From positions 50,595,429 through 50,659,428 of the forward strand of contig CM049312.1 of NCBI GenBank assembly GCA_026874595.1: a DNA stretch of 64,000 nucleotides. Direction: 5' to 3'. This DNA is from Sipunculus nudus. Lineage: Eukaryota; Annelida; Sipuncula; Golfingiida; Sipunculidae. This document shows, piece after piece, positions 11,716 through 23,060 of the stretch. Positions within the stretch are counted from its first letter, which is position 1. Each line of letters begins with the position of its first letter. Both the position numbers and the translations under genes were made by a program. Below the pieces are notes generated by a model. That model was not told where the DNA came from and made no database searches. It worked only from the letters and a program-made list of their open reading frames with translations.

Positions 11716-11958
11716 AAGTTTATGATAAGTTTACAAGAATTAAAAAAAATCAGATCCTGAAAAGGGAAAGGGATAAAAAGGTGTTCACAGATCTGAGTCC
11801 AAAAATAAATTAATTCATATTTGTCAAATATAATCATAATTTTTTGCCGAAATTACTGGAAAAGACACTTATCAAACATACACTTACCTCAGACGGATAT
11901 TGCAATGACACACACAAATACGTATATAAACACACTCATACAGATAATCACACACCAA

Positions 11959-12020
<62 letters not shown>

Positions 12021-12932
12021 ATCTTTGGTGGAGTTTAGGTATACCTAATCTGTGCAGCTGAAGATAACAGAGATAAAGATGCAGAATCTGATTCAGCTGC
12101 TATAAGGTTTGATGGTGCTTTAACTGTATGGCGCAGGATAATGGGACTTTTTTCTCACTGACGTCTCACAAAGGCAAATTAAATAACAGAGATGCCCGCC
12201 GCCCGGTCATCAAACTCACTCGCTCTCACAGACAGATCATTATAACATTTCTGCAAAGACTATAGGAAATAGGAAAACTGCAGACTGCAGATGGAAAAAG
12301 GTAAAATTAGATGTATTATGTAAATAAACGTATGGCATTGATTTGAGATTCTTTTGTAAAGAACGCTGCACGTGTGAGGGGAGTGGAGTTATAATGGACA
12401 ATGACGTCACTACATCATCTTTTCTGTGGGAAGGTTGCCAGACTTACTGGACCACCATATACGTCTCCAGTTCACGCATACTCGCATTCGCACATGGAAA
12501 CACACGTGACAGTTAACCACAGGGGACAATAAACAGAATTAGTAAACTGATGCCACATGGTGTAATATAATGCACTGAGTTAATAAATAAAAGATCCTTC
12601 ATCTGTCAGCTTATGCAATATAGTGTTACGATGCAGTGAGATATTAAACAGAAGACAGATTGAAGACACGTAGTTTTATAATGGGCTAAGACATTAAACA
12701 GAAGACAGATTGGGGACACATAGTTTTATAATGGGCTGAGTCAAAAAAACATAAGATACTTTCCTCCGTAGTCAACTATTGTCACATGATATTACAATGC
12801 AGAGTCAATAAACAGAATGATGGTGTTGTAATGCAAGAAACTGGGCAACTAACAGAAAATAATTGATCATTCAGCTAATATAGTATGATAGTATACATGG
12901 TATTTCACTGGTTGGTTTTGATTTATCAAAGT

Positions 12933-13733
12933 TTAAAGGCGTGTTTGTCCCGGTCTAACTTCCTCTCTTTCTCTCCTCGCGATCTCTTCTCTTATCTTCT
13001 CATCTCTTTCCATCCTCGCCTTCTCTTGTTTCTGTTCATTCTCCATAAAGTAATTATTACGCAATTGGTATTCCTTTCGCTTATCAAATGTGTCTGTTTT
13101 CTCTTGTTGAAAAAGGGGTAACCGGTCGTCCCTCACCTCGTGCTTATCATTGGGTAGTGCTTTCTTCCCTTGCCAGGTGTCGCCACCTTTATGAAGGACG
13201 TGTTCCTCTTCATATGCATTCATCAAAGTGTCTGTAATTTTTACCTGTTCCGGGTCAGACAGGGCTTCATACCCTGAGTGTATTTGCTTACTGCTTGAAT
13301 GTGGGGCGTTCTTACGATCTTGAATATTTTTATAAAAATCCCGTAACACAGCGTGGTTTGGGATCTGGGCCAGGCGGGGGCCACCTCGGCTGGCCTGCTC
13401 CTCATTACCCTGTACTACTTTTGGAGTCATTTTTCCGTTTGGACTCCACATTTCAAAATCCTCATCTTTACCCTCCATTAATTTCTCCATAATCTTTTCA
13501 TGGAATTTAATCTCGTCCTCCCCCAGTGGCATATCTTTCCAGGACATGTCATTCATGGTGTCATGTTTATTTATTGCCATCATTATGTCGGTAGGGTCGA
13601 GCTCTTCCTCGTCCGTTTGCTCCATTAAAAGCTCCATCATGGGCGGTGGGGCTTTGTCGGACCTGACCACGGCCAAGGTGATCCCCAGCAACAGCAGCGT
13701 CCAAACGTAACCCATGTCGGCCAACGTGTCTGT
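12933..13733 (-). CDS. Secreted charged protein, unknown family (copy 2)
   Basis: Second copy of the gene at 5028-5828. Preferred Met is at 13715 and the protein has 260 residues. It differs from copy 1 by one residue (Phe to Tyr, base 13213). Signal peptide, acidic N-terminal third and Lys/Glu/Arg-rich C-terminal end are the same, as is the probable 3' splice site at 13733/13734. If the duplication is real, the organism carries two nearly identical secreted paralogues in tandem; if it is an assembly artefact these are two alleles. Confidence 0.65.
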   Translation of the reverse strand, partial: TDTLADMGYVWTLLLLGITLAVVRSDKAPPPMMELLMEQTDEEELDPTDIMMAINKHDTMNDMSWKDMPLGEDEIKFHEKIMEKLMEGKDEDFEMWSPNGKMTPKVVQGNEEQASRGGPRLAQIPNHAVLRDFYKNIQDRKNAPHSSSKQIHSGYEALSDPEQVKITDTLMNAYEEEHVLHKGGDTWQGKKALPNDKHEVRDDRLPLFQQEKTDTFDKRKEYQLRNNYFMENEQKQEKARMERDEKIREEIARREREEVRPGQTRL

Positions 13734-14119
13734 CTGCAACAAAACGCAATAAATGTTAAGATATTATAAAAAAAAAACAGAAAAAAGATAGTTATAACTC
13801 GTTTAATGTTGAATGAAGCGGGCAATAACTTGCCCCTGGTGATTAGATATAACCATAACAGAAAGGACCTGCAGAGTCAGAGCAGGTGGGTTAGATAACG
13901 ACTATAAAAATATCAGTCACTCAAGATGAGCGTTCTAAATGTGGTATAATATTTGGTGTATTTGTCGGCAAGCTCATGAATGTTTGTATAATGTTACAGT
14001 ATATGACATAGACATTCGTAATGGGGGATTTTTTCCTGATACAGAATTGTATCAGTTAGCCGATGAAATCGACAGGCTTTACAGGTTGTCAGGTACTGAA
14101 AACAAAAGGCATACAGGTT

Positions 14120-14550
14120 TTTAGACAATGGAATCAACAGGCAATCAGGTAGTTAAACAATATATTGAAGTAAGACAATGGAATCAACAGGTAAACAGGT
14201 AGTTTAAGACAGGCTGCTCTATTTCATCAGGCAAACAGGAAGTAAGACAATGAAATCAACAGGCAAACAGGTAGTTTAAACAATGCAATCAACAGACAAA
14301 CAGGTAGTTAGAGAATGAAATCAACAGGCAAACAGGTTTTTAGGCAAAATATCAACAGGCACATATTAGATAGACAATGAAATAAACTGGTTCACAGGTA
14401 GTTACACAATGAAAACAACAGGCTTAACAGGAACTTAGACCATATAAACAAAAGTGTTTTACAAGTTATCATGAATACTTCATGCAGTAGATTATAAATC
14501 ATGAGACTTACAGGCAGTGAGACGATGAAATCAACAGGTTAACAGGCAGT
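14120..14550. repeat. Degenerate minisatellite, copy 2
   Basis: Equivalent of 6215-6645, with the same AACAGGCAAACAGG-based units. Confidence 0.8.
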
Positions 14551-14720
14551 TAGCCGAGTGGTGCAACAAATTTTGAAAACATTATATATAACACCTTTAT
14601 CATTTATCATTGAACGGAATATCTGATTAGATAAGTCGACTAAGGAAACCAGACCATAGGCACAATGGTGAACATCCAATTCCAGGTAACGACTCGGTGT
14701 CCCCCATTTATAACTTCCTT

Positions 14721-15040
14721 AATTCATATTTTATTTACCAGAGGGCAGAAAATAACTTGTAAAATACAAAGGTTCATGATAGGGCACATACCGCTAGGCA
14801 TGAACACATTAAGAAAGTTATCATAAATCCTTCAGACAATCTTTTACATCTTATTCAACTGAGAAATACAATGTATATTCAAAATAATTACGTTCATGGA
14901 ACGGGCAAGCAGAATATTTATTCAGTCATTTTGCCCATCTAGGAAAAGCATTTGAGAAACTGGGCAGAAAACTTTATTAGGGGTAACATACATGTTTTAA
15001 ACAGTGAATCCAGTTTTGATATTATTTCAATATACTGCCG

Positions 15041-15099
<59 letters not shown>

Positions 15100-16720
15100 A
15101 AGAGAGAGCCATTGTTTGGTAAACTGTATAATGCAAGGGACATAACGCTTAGCACAGTTGGACGACTTGGATTCGAGTTCTCGTTATCATTACTACAGTC
15201 TACAAAGAGGTAAAGATAGAGTGACAAAATAAAGAATATGAATTTAAAGGAATTTAATTTTTAGTCTGGTAATCTGAAATGGTGTTATGACATTGGTATG
15301 TGAAAGTATATACACCTTTGGTAAGAAACATATACAGGTAAACAGACATAATTATTCATGGCCGCTTGAATAACTGCTCAAATATCTCAAGCATTTAGAC
15401 AAGGACTAAATTGTCAATATCCGGTTTCTATCGATGGAACATAAATAGAATTTGACAACAATATAAGCACTTAGGGATAGATAGGCTTAAATGGGATAAC
15501 AATATGATCAGCAGGGTAGCAGCTTTTATACTTTCAATTGAAACTGATATCAATTAATATGGATATTGAACTACTTGGGTTATTCAATTCTCTGATGGTT
15601 CAGAGTGTAATATCTTATGCTTTGATATGCTGCATGGTGGGGGATTCTGACTATTAAAAATAAAATTAACGGATAAGAAAAATAGCAGAAAAGCTTATTG
15701 GTTTTAATTCGGAGGATATAAAATATGAAAATTAAGTTATGGATATATGATGAAAAGAATGATTGAAGGTAAAAGCTTGCTCAGTGATTATACTGTCTGG
15801 TACAGATCTGGCCGAAGACTGCAGTCTCTCAAATGCAGAAAAATACTTACTGAAACTCATTAGTGCCGAAAGCGACTAGATTGTGTAATGCACACACATC
15901 ACAATAATATTGCCAATTTCTTTTTATTCTTATGATAATTATTTTACTTCGGCCTTCTTTTGACTCAGGCACTATGTCTTATAATGATATCCTCCGAAAT
16001 GTAAATTCCTGTATTGGTATATGTAATCAATCTTGCATCTTTCAATGCAGGCCTACATGAGGAATCGACTGTTTGATATCGATATAATTTTTCGGACTCG
16101 AATTCCTAAGTACTCTTTCCAACCAGGAATACATCATTTCAGTAATGAAATAAAGCCCTACCTTTCCTGTAGCAGATGTACGTGTGGTATGATGTGGCTA
16201 TCTCAGGCTGACTGGGAGGCTGCTCAGGTTGTCTACTCCCCCCGACCACGTGGTCTAACTGATGACGTTACAGTCTGTATGACAGTACTTGCGGTCACGT
16301 GTCAGATGCGTAATAGCTTTAACAGTCAAAAAAGCAAAGCTGTTATATTTATATTATAAAAGTGAAATGGTTCCCGGGGAAACGGATAGGAGGGTGATTT
16401 GTGATTTGTTTGTAACATTAACACGCCCTCAGAATACTTTGGTGCAATTTCGTTATGTATTGACCAAAAAACCCTGATATAAAGACTCACATGAGCTAGA
16501 ATGTTTACTGTCAACTATTACTACAACTAAGCAAATTCATATATCCAACATACTTCACGGTTCAAGATTGTATGGAGCAGGGGCGGATCCTAATCTAATA
16601 TAATGTATATTCCATTTACCGCTTCGCTACGCTTGGATTGAAGTCGACCTATTATTTAACTAGAGTAGTGCGGATCCGTGAGTTCCCGGGGGGGGGGGGG
16701 GGGGAGGGGGGAGGGGCGCT
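14721..16720. other. Non-coding stretch
   Basis: No gene is supported. It contains a (GA)n microsatellite (15045-15093), an isolated CAGGGGCGGATCC hAT-type end at 16578 and a G run at 16688-16716. A plus-strand open frame at 16033-16359 has an acceptor-like TTTCAATGCAG but no recognisable protein features, and is not called. Confidence 0.6.
15045..15093. repeat. (GA)n microsatellite
   Basis: About 24 uninterrupted GA units. Confidence 0.97.
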
Positions 16721-16840
16721 GGTGGCTCAGTGCATAATCATACATAGAGGAGTACTGCACTACACATTTGTAGTGAAATGGTTCGCGGTGGTGGCTCAGT
16801 GCATAATCATACATAGAGGAGTACTGCACTACACATTTTT
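16721..16840. repeat. Tandem pair, period 69
   Basis: GGTGGCTCAGTGCATAATCA begins at 16721 and again at 16790. Each copy runs through AGTACTGCACTACACATTT. The copies are near-identical, so the duplication is recent. Confidence 0.9.
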
Positions 16841-16999
16841 TGTGTTATTGGTCGAATTTGGTAGGCCCTATATATATATATAAACTTCCCTGCATCGTTC
16901 AAAACATATGAGAATAATTATTCAGTAAATAGATAGTTATTGAGCGATGACAGAGAAGCGGTTTTAGATATGGTCAGTAACATGCAATCAAAGTTGGTC

Positions 17000-17160
17000 C
17001 TGAACATTTGAATGGTGAAACGGTCGGCTCTCTCCGCCGACGACCCGGGTTCGCTCCCCGGAGTTGCTATAAGACTGGGTTGTAGTGGCACATCAAAGAC
17101 GGTGGTTTTCTGCGGGTCCGCCAGTTTCCTCTACCTCATATTATAAGATATTTGGTTTGA
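17000..17160 (+). mobile_element. tRNA-derived SINE, diverged
   Basis: Related to the SINE at 3578. It has TGGTGAAACGGTCGGC near the A box, CGGGTTCGCTCCCCGG at the B box and the body elements GGGTTGTAGTGGCAC and CCAGTTTCCTCTACC. The 3' end fades into AT-rich sequence. Divergence indicates an older insertion than the copy in the duplication. Confidence 0.65.
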
Positions 17161-17911
17161 GATACAGGACCTAAACTTTGGTTTGACAAAAACTCAAATA
17201 GATTTTGATAAGGCATCATGCTCAAAATACATAAAAAAGTTTTTCTATATCTTTATAACGAATATAAAGAATACAATTATAAAGAATGTCAGATACTCAG
17301 CTAATAGGACACAGTTATACTTGTAGACCGTTTTTTTTTTTATTTATCAAATTAAATTAAATTACTTTATTATAAAGAAGATATACTGGGAAAGATTCTA
17401 CGAAAGTGAACTAGAAGACCGGGCTTGACTGCATAAAGCGGTTGTGCTTTTTCATCAACGTTCAATGTTCACGCATTGTTTTAGTAAACAGGGTAATTTG
17501 TCTGACACGAAAATGTGGAAGCCTATCAAGGTAAAGTTCAAGGCTATCTAACGTGACATAGATTCAGTGCCCCCCCCCCCCCCCCCATGGGTCGACAATC
17601 TTTAATTTTATCTTTTAATATTTACCGGTTATTTGTAATTTTATCCCTATAGAAGATCCGCTATTCATGCTACTGTGCGTGCATTAACTTTAAATGTATT
17701 ATACTGTCACATGACTAACAACATGCACTATCGATCATAACCAATCAGCAAAACTGGTGCACAACTTTAAATAATAACAACTAAAGATAGGTTGGGGGTA
17801 ATTAATGTCACATTTAATGAGACAAACATCCTCATACAAGCGACAAAAAGGTTTATAAACAGCGGTAACCATCAACTGAATATATGATAGCACGTGGGAG
17901 GGTGGGCGGGT
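17161..17911. other. Non-coding stretch
   Basis: AT-rich, with a T run near 17330 and a C run at about 17571-17586. No coding frame or RNA gene is supported. Confidence 0.6.
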
Positions 17912-18066
17912 GTGCCTGGAGAAACTAGCGCAATTCTGTTACCGGGCATGCCACAGACACGCCTGTATGAAGGCAATGAACCGTGACAAGACTAAGCCGC
18001 CCATTGTTAGAGTCCGGCCCGAGGTCTCCCGTTTGATAAAATTGCAAATAATATCTTCAATTATTT
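17912..18066 (-). repeat. DIRS direct repeat, 3' copy
   Basis: 155 bases matching 24642-24796 with about 4 mismatches (offset 6730). It lies immediately beyond the truncated recombinase. DIRS and Ngaro elements carry split direct repeats, so this is probably the downstream copy of the 5' repeat. Confidence 0.8.
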
Positions 18067-18736
18067 GGGTCACGGTCACATGCACACGGTGTTGCTGCAA
18101 TCATCAGCCTCATTGCTTGCACAGGGCACCGTATGGAATTCGGAACCGCCGCCAAAGGTATCGTCAATTCACGTTCACAACACTGTATTATTTTTGTATG
18201 TTTCACAGGTAAAATAACACCCAGCTCCCCGAACTCTAAATCTCTCCTGCATAAATGTTTGTTTGGGTCATGCAAGGCTTGAGATTTACACAGGAGCGTA
18301 GACTTCCGGCAAAAACTGAAGAAGGCCACTAAACACACAGCCCATAGCGCTCTGTCGAAACTGGAACTCTATCTAATTGTTCACCAATCAATTTCAATAT
18401 TTCTATGGTCATTGGTAACTTTTGGTTTGGTGGCGTGGCTGTTAGCCGTGAAATGCCTCGCTTGATCATGCGCAGTCGCCAAATATCTAGCGGTGGGAAT
18501 CCTGCGTCCAGATGTAGTATTCGGACGGCATTTAGGTAGCCATCAATACTAGAGGCTTTCAGAGTACGTGCGAGGAATGTTGCGTACCTACAAATATTTG
18601 TAGGAGAACACGGTACAGGTGTCAGATTGAAATAAAAGCTGAACCTCAGGTAAGCTCTTAACTGAGATGTATACGTACTCTTAGTGGATTCGGCGAAAGC
18701 GGACTGTTCATAAGTTTTTCGCTCATGGTCCAGCAT
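18067..18736 (-). pseudogene. Tyrosine recombinase, frameshifted and truncated
   Basis: The N-terminal core-binding domain is clear from SFAESTKSTY-like to NICRYATFLARTLKASSI and ILHLDAGFPPLDIWRLRMIK. Near 18360 the frame shifts by one base and continues as AVCLVAFFSFCRKSTLL, which carries the first catalytic Arg. The protein ends near 18067 after CPVQAMRL. About the last 100 residues expected in the family, with the HxxR motif and nucleophilic Tyr, are missing. In DIRS elements this enzyme integrates the DNA copy without target duplication. This copy cannot be active. Confidence 0.85.
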
Positions 18737-18737
18737 T

Positions 18738-19275
18738 TTAAGTGGCCTTGAAATTCCATCTACAAAGATAATGCAATGAATTTATTGTCATATGAGGTAA
18801 GGTTCTGTTTGTTTCGGCACTGTAATCTTTTTTCCACTGTGAAAGCCACTCATGGATCACTTGTTGACCTTTGTATGTATGCAGTCTACTGAAAGCGTCT
18901 GCCAAAGTGTTTTCCACGCCCGGAAAGTACGTCGCAGTGAAGTAACAATTATAATGCACATATATCCAAAAACAGTTCCTGTAGACAATTTTGGGCCATA
19001 GTATTTTTAGACATGCCTTTGTTAACGTTATTAACCACAACGGATTTATCATAATAGAACACTACATGTTTATTGCGCCAGTGTTCTTTCCAGCGCCTAG
19101 CCGACAGTAACAGCGTGAAAAGTTCCTTTATATTAATGTGCTCTTCTGCCACCTCTGGGAAATCGGCTTCCCAGGCACAATAAAACCAGTCGGTAAAGAA
19201 AGCGCCTGCACCCGCCTCATTACATGCGTCCGTTGACAAACACGTTACTGGCCATGGTTTCTCATCTATGAAAAA
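18738..19275 (-). pseudogene. DIRS RNase H domain, frameshifted
   Basis: The segment holds CLSTDACNEAGAGAFF (first catalytic Asp), HINIKELFTLLLSARRW (catalytic Glu) and VVFYYDKSVVVNNVNKGMS (catalytic Asp, with Lys where Asn is usual after it). Then, in a shifted frame from about 18965, comes ATYFPGVENTLADAFSRL. The frameshift falls in a short T run. The order and motifs are those of RNase H in DIRS elements. It follows RT directly and precedes the recombinase. Confidence 0.85.
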
Positions 19276-20065
19276 TGCAAATTTGTGCTAAAATTTGCCC
19301 AGAAGTCTATATCTGTGCGCGCCTGTTTTGTAAGCCTAATGTAGTGATGAGGACGTTTCACGCGTTTTAAAAGGTCAATTAAATGACGCACGTGTGTCCG
19401 ACCACCACGCACAACTTTAGCTGCCCACTGCAGTTTGCCGACCAAAGACTAATTGACGCTTCGTAGCCTTGCGCAAGTTTTGCCACTTTTGCAATAATGC
19501 AACAAGATCTTTAAGTTTACCGCTCGGAAGAGACAGTGTTCTGGTTTTACTGTTCACGTCAACTCCTAAAAAGGTAATGCGCTGTGTTGGGCCAAACACT
19601 TTACTGAATTTTATTGTGAAACCAAGTTGTTGTAATAAGTCTTGTAGACATTCGTACGCTTCCCAACAGCGTTCGCGTGAATTTTCTATAAGGATGAAAT
19701 CATCCAAGTATGCGCGTGTATTGCAAAACCCCCGTCTGTGCATCATTCGGACAAAACTTTGCGATAGTCTGTTAAAAATACTTGGACTCATAGATGCACC
19801 GAACGGCAACTTACTATCAAACATGTAAACGGTCTTACTGGTCGCTTTATAAGTCCACATTAGACCAGAAAAGGGGTAGCATTCTGGGTGTATCGGCACA
19901 GATCTATATGCCGACTGAAGGTCTATCTTTGCCATAAAAGCATTGGGTTCTATTAAACTGACAATATTATCTAGTGTTTCATAAGTAAAGGTATCGGGGT
20001 GCGCATAATTGTTAAGGGCCGCGTCCACCGGTCTAGAACAATCATGTATCAGTCTCACTTGACCT
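19276..20065 (-). pseudogene. DIRS reverse transcriptase, main part
   Basis: The frame reads VRLIHDCSRPVDAALNNYA, then MAKIDLQSAYRSVPIHPECY (first catalytic Asp), the fingers/palm region LPFGASMSPSIFNRLSQSF and the active-site box AYLDDFIL, and continues to ITFLGVDVNSKTRTLSLP. Near 19450 it shifts frame and continues as SLVGKLQWAAKVVRGGRTH to about 19290, then shifts again before RNase H. The upstream end at 20065 is not a start: the domain is cut by a nested insertion and resumes at 22749. Confidence 0.88.
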
Positions 20066-20760
20066 AGCCATGACAACATGACACTCAGGCCTTCGGAAAA
20101 AAAACTGATAGGGCCTGGAGTCATGATGGCAGTCACAACAGAACGCCCATTCTAAGGGTCGGATCAAAATATTTGCTGTCTGGTATTATTTGGCATCACA
20201 GGCTTATATAGTCGTATTATATGTGCTAAATATCGAAGAAAAAATGTTGTTACACAAAAATAATTACAATTATTACCTCCTTTCATCACTGTGGCACCGA
20301 TTCACGTGAAGCGGTACTTCTCATTCAAAACTAAATGTGTCATGGCGCGGTCGTGTATGTAAACTTGGAAGTCGGAAGCCGGAAACCAACGAAAGCAGTT
20401 TAAAGCATATACAAAATGCTAACGCTTAAATACCGTTTTGTTTTTTCCCCGATAGAATAAGATCTTTTTTTTTATCATTCTGTGAAGAATAATAGTTATC
20501 CATTGTTTAATCTGAACGTAATGGAAGATTTTGTGCTCGGAAGCCATCTCGGAAGTCAGTCAGAAGTGCTTGGATGTTATCCAATGTGTATAACTCGGAA
20601 GTCACAGAGACGCACTGTGCCCAAAATGCAGTTTCATTATAATTATAGTTGCATGCATATATTAAAATTGCTTATGCATGATTCTGCTTATAATGAGTGT
20701 ATGATGCAATACATGACACATAATCGGAAAACTATAAGTTCTTATTTTTTTATTTGTAAA

Positions 20761-20808
<48 letters not shown>

Positions 20809-22748
20809 TCGGTGTTATTATCGAGTAAAGTGTGATAACGGAAATACTTCCTATCTTATTATACTAGTACATATTTGTATGCTCTCTCAGTGGAGTAAAT
20901 CACCAATTTATGAATTGGAAAGTAATAAATATAATAATGAAATTGCTAGGGAATAAAAAAAGTAATCTGGAAAAGAAATGAAAATTAAGAGATATTACGT
21001 CTGAACGGGCTTGCGCCCTCTATGGATGCACCACTGCATAATTAATATGGTATTATTAACCCTTGTACGGCATTAAAAATACAGTTATAAATTACGATGT
21101 CATTCAAAATAAAATATAGTAATATATTTTCCATACGTTGAACAAATATGAAAATTCAATATATCCCAGAAGGTCATCGCTGGATCAAACATACATGTAT
21201 CATATGCAAAAACGAAATGTCTTTCAATATGTTAGAGTTCAACAATATTAAAAAAAAAAATTTTACATTTATATCTTAGAAAAGGGATACAAAAGTCCAG
21301 ATAATACATAACATACTAATACATGTATTATTATATAATCTGATCGATTTACGAATTTAAGCAAATATTTTTTTAAAACTAAAATTAATTCTTTTTCAAG
21401 TTTTTGACTCTTTCTTTTTCAAACTTTATCAATCTCGATATTTATATTATATTAATTTCACTCCTGATGTTTCAACATCACATTTCAACTTCAAATATAT
21501 GGATATTTATTAATATATTAAAGTATGTTTGCAAATGATTGCATGATAAGGGCATATAACCAGAATGTGCACCCTTCAACTTCATATCACTGTACGATTA
21601 CAAGGATCTCGATAAAAAAGTTACAATTTTGTTTATATAATATATATATAAATGCAACCTGACCATGAAATATAAAATATAATTTGGCATAAAAAGTATT
21701 ACATAATAGATAAGAGTCTAAGAGATTCATAATACTGATGAATTTTTTTTTGGGTCAATGGAAGAGGAAAATGTTTTTCAATTTATACATTAAAAATAAA
21801 ATATTTTGTTCGAAACAACTTGTAAAAACATTAACTGGACGCTTTTTTGGTTCTGTCAAATTTTCTGTTTAAGTCTCTATGATATTATCAGGGTGATTTT
21901 TATAGGGGCACATGTATAAAATATTATCAAAACCTTTATTTTTTTCATGTTTCCATCAACATAAAATGCGGTAACAGCGTAAAATATTGATGAGTTAAAA
22001 TAATCTTGTTTTACAAAATGAAATAAAATATCAATATAATATATTATTAAAAAAACAGCATCATGAATGTTACAAAACAGATTGAATTTATGAAAAATAC
22101 ATGATACTGAAGAAATTGAAAATGCTTGACACGTTTGCTGACGATATGATGACCAGTGCATTTGCCATTACTGGCTTCCGAGTTTTACACATTTGGACCA
22201 TAACCGGGCATTTCCGAGCAAAAAATAGTCATTAACTTCGGGTGGATAACTTTGATTATTTTACATGATGATAAAAAAGACCTTATTCTATCAATAAAAA
22301 TAAAAAGGTACTTTCCATTGATGTAGTAGCATTTTAATTATGCTTCGATCATTGCTTTAAAAAAAGTCCTTGCTTCCGACTTCGGACTTCCGAGTTTTAC
22401 ACATAGCCGTTTGGAAATCCCCTACCGGAAGTTATGATTCTCCCGCTGACAGACGTGGAGACGAGTTTTTCGAGTAAAACCAGCCTCGGAATTAAAAACT
22501 GCTGCACGTTTACACGTAAGTCAACCGTGGATGTAATAATAATTATTTTCCCCAACAGAATAACGTCACTTTTTGTCTTAACTCAGGAAAATGACAGTTC
22601 GAGAAGTGGATGAAAATGAAAAAGTAGTGTCAGAAATGGCGTGCACATCTGCACATACTAGAATTGATGCGAACCCAATAGCTTGTACTGTCACCCCATC
22701 GTCTTCAGTTCATCTAAAATCGACGTTTGGGGTGACAAGCTGTCGCTA
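20065..22748. mobile_element. Nested TIR element inside the DIRS RT
   Basis: The RT frame breaks after PGQV and resumes 2.7 kb away. CACTTGACC(T) occurs at both borders (20056-20064/5 and 22749-22757/8), a 9-10 bp target duplication. Ends are weakly inverted: TAGC..GACA...TG.CAC matches on both sides with a 3-base gap. Internal arms 20350-20625 and about 22170-22410 are inverted copies sharing GGAAGTC, GATAGAATAAG and AAAGC...AAAATGCT blocks. A 9-10 bp duplication with long inverted arms suggests a non-autonomous Mutator-like element. No transposase is visible. An (AT)n tract lies at 20766-20806. Confidence 0.7.
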
Positions 22749-22755
22749 CACTTGA
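22587..22755 (+). other. Short open frame in the nested element, unknown
   Basis: After TTGTCTTAACTCAG at 22573-22586 (acceptor-like) comes ATG at 22590, opening 54 codons that begin MTVREVDENEKVVSEMACTS and end at a TGA at 22752-22754. A matching donor CACGTAAGTC lies near 22515. It could be a first exon captured by the transposon or chance. No family is recognised. Bases 22679-22740 form an imperfect hairpin (AGCTTGT..GTCACCCCA against TGGGGTGACAAGCT). Confidence 0.25.
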
Positions 22756-22960
22756 CCTGGCTTTTCCTTTGGTATGGCGCCTAATGCTGACACTATACGT
22801 GGTTTAAAATATGTAATAAAGAAATTTACCCTGATGTATTTCCTTTAAAATTTGTTGTTCAACTATTTTTACATTACGTGGGTCTACAGCCGATTTATAA
22901 TTTCTGCAATCTACATCTTTGACATCAGTAACATTTCTAACTATACGGAACCCATTTAAA
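22749..22960 (-). pseudogene. DIRS reverse transcriptase, N-terminal part
   Basis: On the minus strand the frame reads NGFRIVRNVTDVKDVDC, then VEQQILKEIHQGKF and, after a short break, VSALGAIPKEKPGQV. These are typical of the start of DIRS RT, where a glycine/proline-rich VxPLGxxPKKxPGxxR segment precedes the core. It joins the segment at 20065 exactly at GQV/RL, across the nested insertion. A stop near 22800 shows decay. Confidence 0.8.
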
Positions 22961-23060
22961 ATGCATCTAACAAATAATCTTGATCTACATCACCTATCAG
23001 TTCTCGTTTCCAAACATGTATATGTTTACACAACGGACTTGCATGAACGTGCGCGAGCTG

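Larger units (their letters stand above)
7905..14720. repeat. Duplicated segment, copy 2
   Basis: Near-identical to 1-6815. The offset drifts between 7904 and 7913 only because of simple-repeat length changes. At 14720 the shared sequence ATAACTTCCTT ends and new sequence begins, whereas copy 1 continues with CACTCTAAAAACGG. Confidence 0.97.

Noticed and set aside
16033-16359. 108-codon plus-strand frame after an acceptor-like TTTCAATGCAG
   Set aside because: No donor, no recognisable domain and mixed composition; a chance frame is more likely.
20482-20835. 117-codon frame containing a long Ile-Tyr repeat
   Set aside because: It runs through an (AT)n tract inside a nested transposon; the Ile-Tyr repeat is only the translation of TA repeats.
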